Virus record (IMG/VR): IMGVR_UViG_3300032284_002779
Location: 1 to 38,719 of that record
Length of the DNA: 38,719 nt
Direction: 5' to 3' (one strand)
Source of the DNA: a virus
The translations under genes and the position numbers were made by a program. The notes beneath the pieces were generated by a model. It was given only the letters and a program-made list of their open reading frames with translations, searched no databases and was not told the origin of the DNA. Position 1 is the first letter of the stretch, and the number at the start of each line of letters is the position of its first letter. Of this stretch, positions 16,772-25,420 are shown piece after piece.

Positions 16772-17175
16772 AGCGTGGGGAAGGTGTTGGAGGGAATCGG
16801 CAGCGGCGTGTTGCTGCCATAGGCCCCCGTCGCCACCGCCGGGGCCGACGCCGATTCCAGAAGCAGATCGCGGAACTTGCCGTCCCGAATGTCCTTCAAC
16901 TCCTGGAGCGCCTCGGTCCGGGCCTTGACGACCGCGTCGGGAATCGACCCGCCGGGGAAATTCATCAGGTCATGGACCGCCAGCATCCGCACCAGCCGAC
17001 GCCACCGCTCCGCGTCCAGGACATACCGCGAGGTGTAGTCATTAACGGTGCCCGCCGCCGCTTCGATGACGGCGAGCACCGGTTGCGTGATCCCCTGCGC
17101 CGTCCGGGCGCGCACGATCTGATCCAGGGCTTTTTGGCCCAGGAGCAGGTCAGCTTCGCCGAGAGAGGGTCGCAT
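16768..17175 (-). CDS. Head completion / connector protein (Mu gp36 / DUF1320-like)
   Basis: 135 residues, largely helical, with the DUF1320 pattern: GITQPVLAVIEAAAGTVNDYTSRYVLD at the N-terminal side, then a helix with Arg/Trp (ERWRRLVRMLAVHDLM), and a C-terminal helix (ALQELKDIRDGKFRDLL). These proteins form a ring below the portal. It sits between head and tail cassettes, as in Mu. Confidence 0.78.
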   Translation of the reverse strand: MRPSLGEADLLLGQKALDQIVRARTAQGITQPVLAVIEAAAGTVNDYTSRYVLDAERWRRLVRMLAVHDLMNFPGGSIPDAVVKARTEALQELKDIRDGKFRDLLLESASAPAVATGAYGSNTPLPIPSNTFPTL

Positions 17176-17201
17176 AGGATCGCTTGTCTTTAATTTACCA
17201 A

Positions 17202-17216
17202 ACCGGTGGTACCGGC
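17202..17216. repeat. Short palindromic repeat CCGGT-GGT-ACCGG
   Basis: Second copy of the 15-base hairpin family, between the gp36-like gene and the signal-peptide head protein. Stem is 5 bp, loop 3. It sits 5 bases from the stop codon of the gene at 17221. Confidence 0.55.
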
Positions 17217-17220
17217 CGGC

Positions 17221-17736
17221 CTATTGGGCGTATTGGGCGACGATCACCCCGTTGTTCGTGATCGTGTGCGTGTTCGCGTTCTGAATACTCAGGATCTGAA
17301 TCGCCTTGATGTGCTGCGTGTTCAGAGCTGAGAAGTTCGTGAACCCGATCACCGCGGTCGTGCCGTTCGCCACGGGGGCATACGTCAGCGTGCCCGTGGT
17401 GGCGAAATTCGTGCCGTCATACGACGGCGCGATCGTGTACGTCACCGCCGACGAATCGCCGGCATTGGATGCCTGAAACAGCGGGAACAGCGCGAAGCCG
17501 CCCGCGGACAACGTCACCGTCGCATTCGTCGGCGACAGGGTCGTCGACGCAGCGATGGTCGCGGTCAAATTCGGGACGACCGTCGCCGTGTAACCGGCCG
17601 ACGCGTATCGAGACGGGAACACATAGGTCGTCTGGGCGGTCGCGTTCTGCGACCCGCCAAACCAGAAGCACGCCACCAGGGCGAGCAACGCAACCGCCAG
17701 CAAACTGGCGAAGAGACGCTTCACAATCGTTTTCAT
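17221..17736 (-). CDS. Putative head decoration protein with signal peptide
   Basis: 171 residues, directly downstream of the capsid gene where a head-decoration or Mu gp35-like gene would be. The N-terminus MKTIVKRLFASLLAVALLALVAC is a strong Sec signal, with a lipobox-like LVAC and a possible signal peptidase I site after NATA. The mature part (about 35-171) is rich in Thr, Ala, Asn and Val, with beta strands (GYTATVVPNLTATIAASTTL). No cysteines in it. A signal sequence on a capsid-associated protein is unexpected: it may be secreted as a lysis or surface factor instead. Function unknown. Confidence 0.6.
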   Translation of the reverse strand: MKTIVKRLFASLLAVALLALVACFWFGGSQNATAQTTYVFPSRYASAGYTATVVPNLTATIAASTTLSPTNATVTLSAGGFALFPLFQASNAGDSSAVTYTIAPSYDGTNFATTGTLTYAPVANGTTAVIGFTNFSALNTQHIKAIQILSIQNANTHTITNNGVIVAQYAQ

Positions 17737-17774
17737 CGTAGAAGGATGTCGAGGGTGTCGGGTGCTGGTTCAGC

Positions 17775-20090
17775 TTACGCAGTCGCGAGCAATTGCCCGC
17801 TGCTCGCCTGGCCGACGGCGACGCCGTACATCCAGGCAAGGCGCATGGTCGCCTGGGCCTTGTTGTGATCGACGTACTCCACAAGCATCAGCGAGAGGCC
17901 GGTGTCGGGGTTCGTCACGACGCTCGTCACACCGCCGCCGGTCGCGCCGGGGAAGATGCTCGCGTAATCGTTCGGCACGCGGGTCGCCAGAATCACGGCG
18001 TCGGGGGTGAACCCGAAACCCTGCGTGGTCGTCGCGATGTTCGAGTTCTGCGAGTTCGACAAGTAAGGCGCCTCGTAGATCTTGAACCCGGCCACATCGG
18101 GCAGGATGTTTTTCGTGATCAGCTCGTTCCGCGAGAACGCGGCCATGGTCACGATCGTCGGGTCGGTCGCCAGCTGCGCGAAGGCGTCGCTGTACAGGAA
18201 CATCGACCGCGGGGCCGGAGGCACGCCGCGCTTGTTCAGGTCGCGCGACATGTTGACGATCGACGGACGGCCCAGCTGGGCCAACGGCGCCACCGTCTTG
18301 TTGGCGTAGTTGCCGACAATGAACAGCGAGGTGACCGCGTTCACCAGGTCGAGCCCGATCGCGTAGTGCATCGGCTCCTGTTGTTCGCCGAAGAGCAAGC
18401 GGCGGGTGCTGGCCAGATCGTTCGCGGTGAAGGTGATCTGAACGCCCTTGTGCGTGTTGATCGTCACCGACACGTCAGTGTCGGTCGCGTTCGAGTCGCC
18501 GTAACCCGTGCCGGCCGTGAACGTATTGACCGCCGGGACCGCCCGCGTGCGGGTGGTGATCGTCTGGTTGTAGTTCGCCGCCTCGGCCGAGAAATCGGTC
18601 GTGATCGCCGTCAGCTCGGGGAAGCTGAACTTGAGCAACTGAAGCGACTTCTGGGTGACCAGCGTCCCGACCAGCGTGCCCAGGGAGTTCGCCGCCTGAA
18701 TCGGGGCGTTCTCGTGCCAGATCCGGTTGGCGGCCTGGACCACGAAGTCCATGCCGTCCTCCTTGTCCATCGCCTTGCTGATGGCACGGAACCTTTCAGC
18801 GCGGGCCCTGGCCGCCTCGATCTTCGAGCCCGGCTTCAAGTTGCCGATCTCGGCGTACGCCTGCACCGCCCGGCGCAGATCCTCGCCGGTCGCGGCCTGG
18901 ATCGGGCCCCGGTTCGCATCATGCGGCGAAATCACGGTGTTCAGGGCGCCGACGACTTGCAGGCTGTTCAATGCGGCGAGGCCGGCGTCGAGGTTCGACG
19001 CGAGGATCGCCTTCCAGCGGGTATGCGATTCGGTGTCCTGCGGGGCCAGACGGCCCGCGGTGATCGCGCCCTGCACCGCGCTGTCGATGGTGCGGGTGCG
19101 GTCGGCCTGCTGCTGGGCCTTGAGCGCATCCACTTCCTGACGCAACCGGGCCGCCTCGATGGCGTCCTGGTTGTCCGCGTTGCTGGCGCCGCCATGGCCG
19201 CTGGCGGCCTCGGCTTCGATCGCCTGGGTGAGCGTATCGATCTCGGCGCGCTTGGCCTGGATCTCCTTGTCGGTCTGCGCGAGCGCAGCCGTGTTGTCCT
19301 TGCCCGCTTCGGCGGCAAGCCCGGCGCGCTTGTCAGTCAGCCCGTTCAGGGCGGTGATCAGCGCGGCTAGTTGTTTTACTTTGTTCATTGTAGTGCTGGC
19401 CGCGCGCGCGGCCCAAATCGGTTGGATCTCCTGAAACGCCGGATCGTTGACCAGGCCGCCCATACACAAAGGCGCCCCGATCACCTTTCCGGCCTCTTGG
19501 TAAAAAGCGGGGCTGAATGCCCGAAAAGTCTTTCCCTCGATTGCCGCCCTTCCCGCCGCGGTCCACTCGACCCGCGCATAAACGCCGGGGGCCGGCTGAT
19601 CCCTCCACAGAAACGCGACCGGCCAGGCACTGGCCTCGGCGTGCTGGTGGTTGAAATCGAAATAGGGCTTCTGCTTCCCCGCCGCCATTTCCGCCCGGTC
19701 CGCCTCCATGGTCGCCGCGGTCGTGCGGTCCACGGTGACCTTGACCGTGATCGGCTTGCCGTTCTGGGTCGGGTGGATCTCGTGGGTCCCCGCCGGCATC
19801 CACATGATCTCGACCGGCACGGACCCATTGCCGGCCAGCGCCGCCGCCCGCGCATGGAAAGGGTCACCTTTGGCCGCGGCTGCCAAGATCGGGGACTGGG
19901 AGCCAAAACGGGGTTTTAACCGTCCACAGGACCGGTTACTGCCGCGCATTGCCGCCCCGCTGGACGTTTTTTGTCCGCCGCCGCTGTCTTCGGTGGGGCT
20001 AAATCGTCCTGTGGCGTTTTGGAGCATGCGCGAAAGGTGGCTTCGGCCTGGATTCGTCAAGGGGTCCAGCACCTTGCTGGTTTGTCTCAT
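17775..20090 (-). CDS. Prohead protease-scaffold-major capsid fusion
   Basis: 771 residues in one frame, starting at the ATGA overlap with gpG. Residues about 70-225 look like the Mu gpI-type protease (PYFDFNHQHAEASAWPV with a candidate His 148, and FRAFSPAFY with a candidate Ser 193). Residues 235-320 are charged coiled coil, like a scaffold. Residues about 360-771 carry the major head protein pattern of the Mu gpT type (SLGTLVGTLVTQKSLQLLKF, NTFTAGTGYGDSNA, RSMFLYSDAFAQLA, PNDYASIFPGATGGG). Mu itself has separate I, Z and T genes. An internal ATG (Met 235, at 19388) could start a scaffold-capsid product, but no clear Shine-Dalgarno sequence precedes it. Confidence 0.82.
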   Translation of the reverse strand: MRQTSKVLDPLTNPGRSHLSRMLQNATGRFSPTEDSGGGQKTSSGAAMRGSNRSCGRLKPRFGSQSPILAAAAKGDPFHARAAALAGNGSVPVEIMWMPAGTHEIHPTQNGKPITVKVTVDRTTAATMEADRAEMAAGKQKPYFDFNHQHAEASAWPVAFLWRDQPAPGVYARVEWTAAGRAAIEGKTFRAFSPAFYQEAGKVIGAPLCMGGLVNDPAFQEIQPIWAARAASTTMNKVKQLAALITALNGLTDKRAGLAAEAGKDNTAALAQTDKEIQAKRAEIDTLTQAIEAEAASGHGGASNADNQDAIEAARLRQEVDALKAQQQADRTRTIDSAVQGAITAGRLAPQDTESHTRWKAILASNLDAGLAALNSLQVVGALNTVISPHDANRGPIQAATGEDLRRAVQAYAEIGNLKPGSKIEAARARAERFRAISKAMDKEDGMDFVVQAANRIWHENAPIQAANSLGTLVGTLVTQKSLQLLKFSFPELTAITTDFSAEAANYNQTITTRTRAVPAVNTFTAGTGYGDSNATDTDVSVTINTHKGVQITFTANDLASTRRLLFGEQQEPMHYAIGLDLVNAVTSLFIVGNYANKTVAPLAQLGRPSIVNMSRDLNKRGVPPAPRSMFLYSDAFAQLATDPTIVTMAAFSRNELITKNILPDVAGFKIYEAPYLSNSQNSNIATTTQGFGFTPDAVILATRVPNDYASIFPGATGGGVTSVVTNPDTGLSLMLVEYVDHNKAQATMRLAWMYGVAVGQASSGQLLATA

Positions 20091-20713
20091 ACCGGCGCCC
20101 CTTCTGTATTCCCCGCCGCGGGTGATTGATTGGCCAGGTCTATGCGATCGATGGTCGCCTGGCCTGCGGCGACCAGCTGCGCCCCCAGCGTCTCCATGTC
20201 GGGCAACGCCGTCGGGTCCGCCTTCTGGTCGACCGACGACACCAAGAGGTACTCCGCCACCGGACGCCCATCGACGATCTGCGCCAGCACCGGGTGCCGC
20301 CCCCGCGGCTTGATCAACACCAGCGGCGCCACCTCCGCCTCAAACGTTCCCGCCGTCCGGCCGTACGCCTCCGCGGTCAACGGAATCGTCAGGGCCCGCG
20401 CCGCCTTCGCCGTGATCCGGCCGCCAAAAACCTTTTGCGCGAACCTCGGATCCGAAATCGACACCACGATCTCCGCACCCGACCCGGTCGGCGTCACCCG
20501 CGGGTTGTTCACGCTGCGCATTACCGCCGTCCAAAAATGCACCCGAGCCCCGCCGAGTCGGTTCGGCTCGTCCTGGTCTTTCTGCTGGAAATGCGCCCGC
20601 AGCCGGTTGGCAGCTTCGCGGCCGACCACCTGCGCGACGTCGGCCACCGCCTGGCTGCTCAGCCGCCCCAGCCGTTCCCGCAATCCGTGATCGTCCAGGC
20701 GGACCGTAATCAT
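20087..20713 (-). CDS. Virion morphogenesis protein (Mu gpG-like)
   Basis: 208 residues from ATG 20713, which overlaps the portal stop as ATGA. Start chosen because MITVRLDDHGLRERLGRLSSQ is the usual N-terminus of this family. The pattern NRLRAHFQQKDQDEPNRLGGARVHFW and RFAQKVFGGRI..KAARALTIPL fits phage virion-morphogenesis proteins that link head and tail. A C-terminal extension of about 60 residues (TALPDMETLGAQLVAAGQAT...) follows. The gene order portal-G-protease/capsid lacks the usual MuF gene between portal and G. That gene is at 36473-38074. Confidence 0.78.
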   Translation of the reverse strand: MITVRLDDHGLRERLGRLSSQAVADVAQVVGREAANRLRAHFQQKDQDEPNRLGGARVHFWTAVMRSVNNPRVTPTGSGAEIVVSISDPRFAQKVFGGRITAKAARALTIPLTAEAYGRTAGTFEAEVAPLVLIKPRGRHPVLAQIVDGRPVAEYLLVSSVDQKADPTALPDMETLGAQLVAAGQATIDRIDLANQSPAAGNTEGAPV

Positions 20714-22539
20714 GCGGCCCCCTTTGCCGGCAGCGGCCTTTTGGCCGCGCCGGACAACGCCCCATTGACGCACGCCGCGCCCATGTACGCCTCCAAGGCC
20801 CGCGCCACCGCCTCGGGTTTGAGCAACGGCGCCAGTTCCTCGGGCACCTTGTCCCGCTTCGCTTCCAGCAGCGCGGCAAACTGCTCATCCGACAGCGCCG
20901 GATTCTCGGCCGCGAGAATCAGCTCCTTCAGCCACGGCTTCGCGCCCTGAAGCCACTTCGCCTCGATGCCCGAAATGTCTTCAAGCATCCGATCCATCAA
21001 CCTGTCTTGGGCTGCCATGGCAAAAATCGGATGCGACCGCGCCGCCCGGATCGCCGCCGCCCGCGCGGCCGCAAGTTGCGGCTTCCCATCTTTGGGCTCC
21101 CCGGCGCCTTGACCTGGCGCGTCCGCGCCGGGTTGCCCAGGCCGGGGTCCGGCCGCCGGTCCTGAGATGGTGGGTCCGTCCCCCTGCGGCTCCGGCACCC
21201 CATGCCGCCTGTACAGCCACGACTTCGGCAAGGGGATCCCGCTGGTCAACAGCACCTGATCCCGCTGCGCCCGCACCATCGCCTCCGACTCATCCCACGT
21301 GACCCGCTCCAATCGGGGCGCCTGTTCCTCATCCCCGAAGTTGACGCGCAGAATCGACGGAATGATCTGGTCATTGACCACCGTCTCCGCGTGCTCGGCT
21401 GCCGCCTGGATGATCTCGTCGCGGACGTCCTTGTGGACCATGCCCAAGGCTTTGCTGCCGCCGCCCTTCGACCCCTGCTCGCTGGTCAACGTCTGCCCCA
21501 GCACCAGCAGGTCACAGAGCCGGTCCGCCAATTCATGGACCGCAAACTGCGGATTGTCCGCCGCGCCGCTGACCGTCTCTTTCAGTTCCAGCTGCGTCCC
21601 GGCCGGCAGCGCCGCCCAGGCCGTGGATCCCATATTCGCCAGCGCCGCCTGCAGGAGGGGCAACAGGGACGGATTCGACGCATCGTAAGTGCCCCACCGA
21701 ATCGGCTGACCGAAAATCTGGGCGAAGTTCAGCAGCCACCCCGCGCTGAAATTCGAGGCCGCCCACCAGAACGCGAGCGGACGCAGCAGCGCCGCCCCCG
21801 TCGGCAACCCCGACCGCGCCTTGCAGATCGACACCGCGAACTTGTCCGGCGGAAACGGCGTGAACGCATCCGACCGATCCGGCGACACCGCCGACGACAT
21901 ATCCGGCCCGCCCCGCCGCAGCGCGTAAGCGCCCGCCTCAAAGTCGAACCCGTAATTCATCGGGTGAATCCACCGGGCCTGCTTCAACCCCAGGTATGAC
22001 CCCGCCGCCGCGTTGGCGCGCACCTCCCAGTCCAGCTCCATCACCGAGACGCTCTTCGCCCAGGCGTCGAGCAAATCGATGATCATCTGCTGAAACCCAG
22101 CGGCGTCCGCGCCCGGATCCGGCCGCATCCCGAACAGCGCCGCCTTTACCACCGCCGCCCGTTTCACCGCCTCCGGCGTCGGCTCCGCGCCTTCCTCCGC
22201 ATACGGCTGCACCTGCCAATCACTCGCCGCCACCGCCCGCTTCAATTCCAGCAGGTTCTTGCACAGCCGCGGCCAGGTATCCTCCATCAGGTGGAACAAC
22301 TGCCACACCTGGAACGTGTCCCCGAACTGACCCAGCCGCAGGATGCTCTCGATGTACTGCGGCGTGTACCCCGACGAAATCGCGTAAACCCAATTCCCGT
22401 AAGCCGTCGGCTGAATGATCTGCTGGAGATTCGACGGCACCATCGCCGGCATCGCCGGTTGATTTCCTTTGCGACGCCGCAGCATGGCCGCCGCCGCCCC
22501 CGCCGCCTCAATGATCCGCGTGGAAAGGCCGCCCTTCAT
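20710..22539 (-). CDS. Portal protein (Mu gp29 / DUF935-like)
   Basis: 609 residues, overlapping the terminase stop by ATGA. Characteristic segments: DTFQVWQLFHLMEDTWPRL, an aromatic-rich core (SVSVMELDWEV-type), SEQGSKGGGSKALGMVHKDVRDEII, and FGDEEQAPRLERVTWDESE. A Pro/Gly-rich linker (about 480-515) is followed by a helical tail (AARSHPIFAMAAQDRLMDRMLEDISGIEAKW). DUF935 portals form the DNA gate of the head. Length is slightly above the Mu value because of the C-terminal part, which resembles the end often seen in this group. Confidence 0.88.
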   Translation of the reverse strand: MKGGLSTRIIEAAGAAAAMLRRRKGNQPAMPAMVPSNLQQIIQPTAYGNWVYAISSGYTPQYIESILRLGQFGDTFQVWQLFHLMEDTWPRLCKNLLELKRAVAASDWQVQPYAEEGAEPTPEAVKRAAVVKAALFGMRPDPGADAAGFQQMIIDLLDAWAKSVSVMELDWEVRANAAAGSYLGLKQARWIHPMNYGFDFEAGAYALRRGGPDMSSAVSPDRSDAFTPFPPDKFAVSICKARSGLPTGAALLRPLAFWWAASNFSAGWLLNFAQIFGQPIRWGTYDASNPSLLPLLQAALANMGSTAWAALPAGTQLELKETVSGAADNPQFAVHELADRLCDLLVLGQTLTSEQGSKGGGSKALGMVHKDVRDEIIQAAAEHAETVVNDQIIPSILRVNFGDEEQAPRLERVTWDESEAMVRAQRDQVLLTSGIPLPKSWLYRRHGVPEPQGDGPTISGPAAGPRPGQPGADAPGQGAGEPKDGKPQLAAARAAAIRAARSHPIFAMAAQDRLMDRMLEDISGIEAKWLQGAKPWLKELILAAENPALSDEQFAALLEAKRDKVPEELAPLLKPEAVARALEAYMGAACVNGALSGAAKRPLPAKGAA

Positions 22540-24269
22540 TGGCCGCCCCCCTTCAACATCGCCGGACGGTACACCGCCGGCCTGAACGCCGCCGTTCCCA
22601 CCGCAATCCCTTCCATGGTCGTGATCGCCCCCGCGTTGCTCGTCACCGCCTCGGCCGCCAGCTTCAGCGCATCAAACACGTCCCCGTGTTCCCCGTTCGG
22701 ACCCAGCTCCGCGTCGAAACTCCCCTTGTGCCGCTTCACCCGCCGCACGTCGTCCTTCACGTACCGGTCGGCCGGGATCGCAATCCGGTTGTCGGTGAAG
22801 AGCCCCGCCAGCTGCGCGCCCAGGATCGCCTTGCGCGTCGCCTTCTCGCCATTGGTCTGCTCGACCGTCTCGCTGCCGACCACGTCCTGGATCGGACACA
22901 GCGTGCCCAGGTCGCGCCGCACATTGACGCAGTGGTACCGTTCCGAGGTCGCGTCCTGGCACACCCGACGCGCCCGGCCGCCCCGCTGCCGCCCGTTGAC
23001 CGCCTGGATGCATTGCCGCAGCCGCCCGATCGCCACCTTGGGATCCGCGGTCTTCCACGTCAGCGTCGCCAGCGCCACCAGCTCCGCGCCGCGTTCCTCA
23101 ACGACCGCCACCGCCGTCGGGTTGCTGCTGTCCTTCTCCGTCGTCGCCCAGTCCACCCCGATCCCGATCCGGCCGTCGCCCACCCGCGTCCGGATGTGTT
23201 CCAAGGCCGCCGCCAGCTCGACATCCTCCGTCACCGAGAAATGCGCGCAGCGCAGCTCGGCGCCCTTGCGCATCGCGTGGTCCAGCTGCACCAGCCCGAC
23301 CGCCGCCGTCCCGCCCAGGACGAACTTCACCCCGTAGTTTCTGTCCCACGCATCCTTGTCGAATTCGCGGGCCCGCGATTCCTCCGGCGATTGCGGCTTG
23401 CCCGTGTCGTCGTCGTAGAGCGGGATCCCGTCGGCAAACGCATCCGCCGCGTCGACCCGCAGGATCCACACCCCGAGTTCGCTCTGATACCAGTTGCCCT
23501 TGGGATTGATCGGGAACTCCGTCCCGATCGGCGGGGCCAGCAGTTCAAACGAGAAATGCGTGTCGTCCGGCGGCGGGGTCGTCGTCAGCAAGCAGCGGAA
23601 GGCCGGGTTCGACGAAATGATGGGCTTCACCGCCTCCCACACCTCCCGGAAATTCTTCACCCGACCCACCTCGTCCAGGATCAGGTCGCCCGTCTCACCG
23701 ACCGCGTCGGGTGTCAGCGCAACCACCTTCGTCCGGCTGTACACCGTCCGGTCATGCCACAGCCGAAACTCGAGCCGCGTCGCTTCATACAACTCGGCCC
23801 AGTCATCCGCATTCACCGCGGCCACCGACTTCCCGCCTTGGGCGTCGATCACATCCATCTGCAAGCCGCCCGTCCGCGCCGCCTGCATCATCAGGCTGAC
23901 CGCCTTCTGCATCGCCGCGCTTTCCTTGCGGACGATTTCCCGCCCCAGATCCAGCTTCACCGAGCCGAACACCACCGTGTGCCCGGCCGTGCGCATCATC
24001 TTTTTCAGCGCGATGCGGCCCGCGGTCGTCGTCTTCCCGTACTGCCGACGGCACAAGAACCCCGAGATTCGGTGGACATCCACCCCGCGCTCGAACTCGC
24101 GCTGACCCGACCGCACCGCAAAAGAGGGAGTGCCGGCGGCGCCGTTGTCGGGCCCGCGAGCGGCCGGCGCGCTCGCGACTTCGGGAATGTCTCGACCCTG
24201 GCCCTTGCCGGTCACACCTCCGTCCACCACCTGCGCCTGGGCGGAAATCTTGTTGCGGGCCTTTTTCAT
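22536..24269 (-). CDS. Terminase large subunit (Mu gp28-like)
   Basis: 577 residues. ATPase: Walker-A-like FLCRRQYGKTTT (about 72-82), Walker B DLILDE (195-200) and a coupling motif LLTTTP (228-231 region). Nuclease: GIGVDWATTEKDSS (Asp 373) as first metal ligand, with GDVFDALKLA near the C-terminus as a late acidic ligand. It cuts and pumps phage DNA into the prohead. Mu-type terminases package from an end site with host DNA attached. The gene overlaps the small subunit upstream by ATGA and the portal downstream by ATGA. The N-terminal 60 residues are low-complexity and less conserved. Confidence 0.9.
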   Translation of the reverse strand: MKKARNKISAQAQVVDGGVTGKGQGRDIPEVASAPAARGPDNGAAGTPSFAVRSGQREFERGVDVHRISGFLCRRQYGKTTTAGRIALKKMMRTAGHTVVFGSVKLDLGREIVRKESAAMQKAVSLMMQAARTGGLQMDVIDAQGGKSVAAVNADDWAELYEATRLEFRLWHDRTVYSRTKVVALTPDAVGETGDLILDEVGRVKNFREVWEAVKPIISSNPAFRCLLTTTPPPDDTHFSFELLAPPIGTEFPINPKGNWYQSELGVWILRVDAADAFADGIPLYDDDTGKPQSPEESRAREFDKDAWDRNYGVKFVLGGTAAVGLVQLDHAMRKGAELRCAHFSVTEDVELAAALEHIRTRVGDGRIGIGVDWATTEKDSSNPTAVAVVEERGAELVALATLTWKTADPKVAIGRLRQCIQAVNGRQRGGRARRVCQDATSERYHCVNVRRDLGTLCPIQDVVGSETVEQTNGEKATRKAILGAQLAGLFTDNRIAIPADRYVKDDVRRVKRHKGSFDAELGPNGEHGDVFDALKLAAEAVTSNAGAITTMEGIAVGTAAFRPAVYRPAMLKGGGQ

Positions 24270-24817
24270 GATGCGCCGCCGGTCGTACCGGCGAAATCAG
24301 GGCCGAACATCAGCTGCCCCAGCCGGGCGATCTTCTCCGCATGGCTCGACGTGCTATTCGCCACCTCGGCCGCCCGACGGTCCGCATACCACTTCAAAAA
24401 CAGTTCGGCCGTCTCCCGCTGAAACTTCTGCTCGTCCAAAGCCAGCGACTTTTTGTCCAGGTCCAGCTTCTGCACCGCCTGCCACGAGCGCGCATCGCTT
24501 GCCGCGATCGAGGCCATCGCGAAGTGCTTCTGACCCAGGGCAAAGATTTGTTCCTGCGACAACTCCGGAAACTGTTCCTTGGCGGCCTCCATGAACGCGG
24601 ACGCCTGCTGCTCCCGTTTCCAGGCTGCGACCCGCGCCACGATCCAATCCCAGCTCTGCGACAACGCCGCAGCCGACGACCGCACCCCGTCCGGCTGCTC
24701 GGCGAGCCAGGCGAGCGCATCCTTCGCCGTGACGCCCGGCTGACCCAGCCGATCCACCAGCGCCGCCATGAGCGGCAGCGGCAGGCGTTTGAGCTTGGAG
24801 TCGGCGCGGCTGGTCAT
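24266..24817 (-). CDS. Terminase small subunit-like (Mu gp27 / DUF3486-like)
   Basis: 183 residues, overlapping the large subunit by ATGA. The helical N-terminal region SKLKRLPLPLMAALVDRLGQPGVTAKDALAWLAEQ is typical of DUF3486, followed by long helices (SQSWDWIVARVAAWKREQQAS, LDLDKKSLALDEQKFQRETAELFLKWYADRR). It should select phage DNA and help load the large subunit. The last codons (FAGTTGGAS) fall in a palindromic repeat, GCCGGT-CGT-ACCGGC at 24278-24292. Confidence 0.82.
   Translation of the reverse strand: MTSRADSKLKRLPLPLMAALVDRLGQPGVTAKDALAWLAEQPDGVRSSAAALSQSWDWIVARVAAWKREQQASAFMEAAKEQFPELSQEQIFALGQKHFAMASIAASDARSWQAVQKLDLDKKSLALDEQKFQRETAELFLKWYADRRAAEVANSTSSHAEKIARLGQLMFGPDFAGTTGGAS
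24278..24292. repeat. Short palindromic repeat GCCGGT-CGT-ACCGGC
   Basis: Third copy of the hairpin family (stem 6, loop 3), within the last codons of the small terminase gene, translated as AGTTG. Compare 11536-11550 and 17202-17216. Confidence 0.6.
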
Positions 24818-24818
24818 G

Positions 24819-25094
24819 TCATTCCCCCTGCTGCGCCAGCAAATCCCGGCCCTGCGCCGTCACGCGCCACGCCCGCACCTCGGGCGACAACGTCTTGGAG
24901 ATCTCGGCCACCAGCCCCTTGTCCTGCAGGTAAATCAGCTCCGCCTCGACGATGTCGTAGGTGACCGTGAACCCCTCCGACCGCGCATTCACCTGAAGCC
25001 GCTTCGTCGGCAGACCAAACATCGCCGACCCGTCCCGGTCCAAATACCGCAGCAGCGACAACCGCAGCTGCTCCCGTTGGGCTTGTTCGTTCAT
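24819..25094 (-). CDS. Mu gp26-like winged-helix protein
   Basis: 91 residues. Pattern LRLSLLRYLDRDGS...GLPTKRLQVNARSEGFTVTYDIVEAELIYLQDKGLV...WRVTAQGRDLLAQ fits the small phage family seen between gp25 and the terminase genes in Mu-like phages (VpaChn25_0724-type). The fold looks like a winged helix with a final LTxxGxD-type strand-turn. Role is not established; association with packaging is inferred from position. Confidence 0.65.
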   Translation of the reverse strand: MNEQAQREQLRLSLLRYLDRDGSAMFGLPTKRLQVNARSEGFTVTYDIVEAELIYLQDKGLVAEISKTLSPEVRAWRVTAQGRDLLAQQGE

Positions 25095-25097
25095 GGG

Positions 25098-25418
25098 CTA
25101 CTTGATCACTCCTGTATTCCGCAGCAGGGCGACGACGCGATCGGGCAGCAGGTCGATCTTTTCGCTCAGCTCCTGCCGCACATGGTCGACGTGCTCGTAC
25201 AGTTTCCGCCGGCTCTCCGTGCTCGCCTCGCGTTCCCTGGTGAGCGTCTCCTCCAGCGTGTCGATGCGGCGTTCCAGTTCTTTAGTTTTGCTCTCGTACT
25301 CCCGGCGCATGACGAACACGCCGATGACCCCGCCCAACCCGGTCACGCAGAACACCGCACCGACCACCCACGTCCCGACCGACACCGCGCTCGGGCCCGA
25401 AATCTCAGAGAGCATCAT
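25098..25418 (-). CDS. Membrane-anchored coiled-coil protein (Mu gp25 / DUF2730-like)
   Basis: 106 residues: a transmembrane helix near residues 15-37 (VGTWVVGAVFCVTGLGGVIGVFVM), then a charged coiled coil (ESKTKELERRIDTLEETLTRERE...EHVDHVRQELSEKIDLL). This architecture and its place before the gp26- and terminase-like genes match Mu gp25. Function of the family is not well defined. Confidence 0.65.
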   Translation of the reverse strand: MMLSEISGPSAVSVGTWVVGAVFCVTGLGGVIGVFVMRREYESKTKELERRIDTLEETLTREREASTESRRKLYEHVDHVRQELSEKIDLLPDRVVALLRNTGVIK

Positions 25419-25420
25419 GA

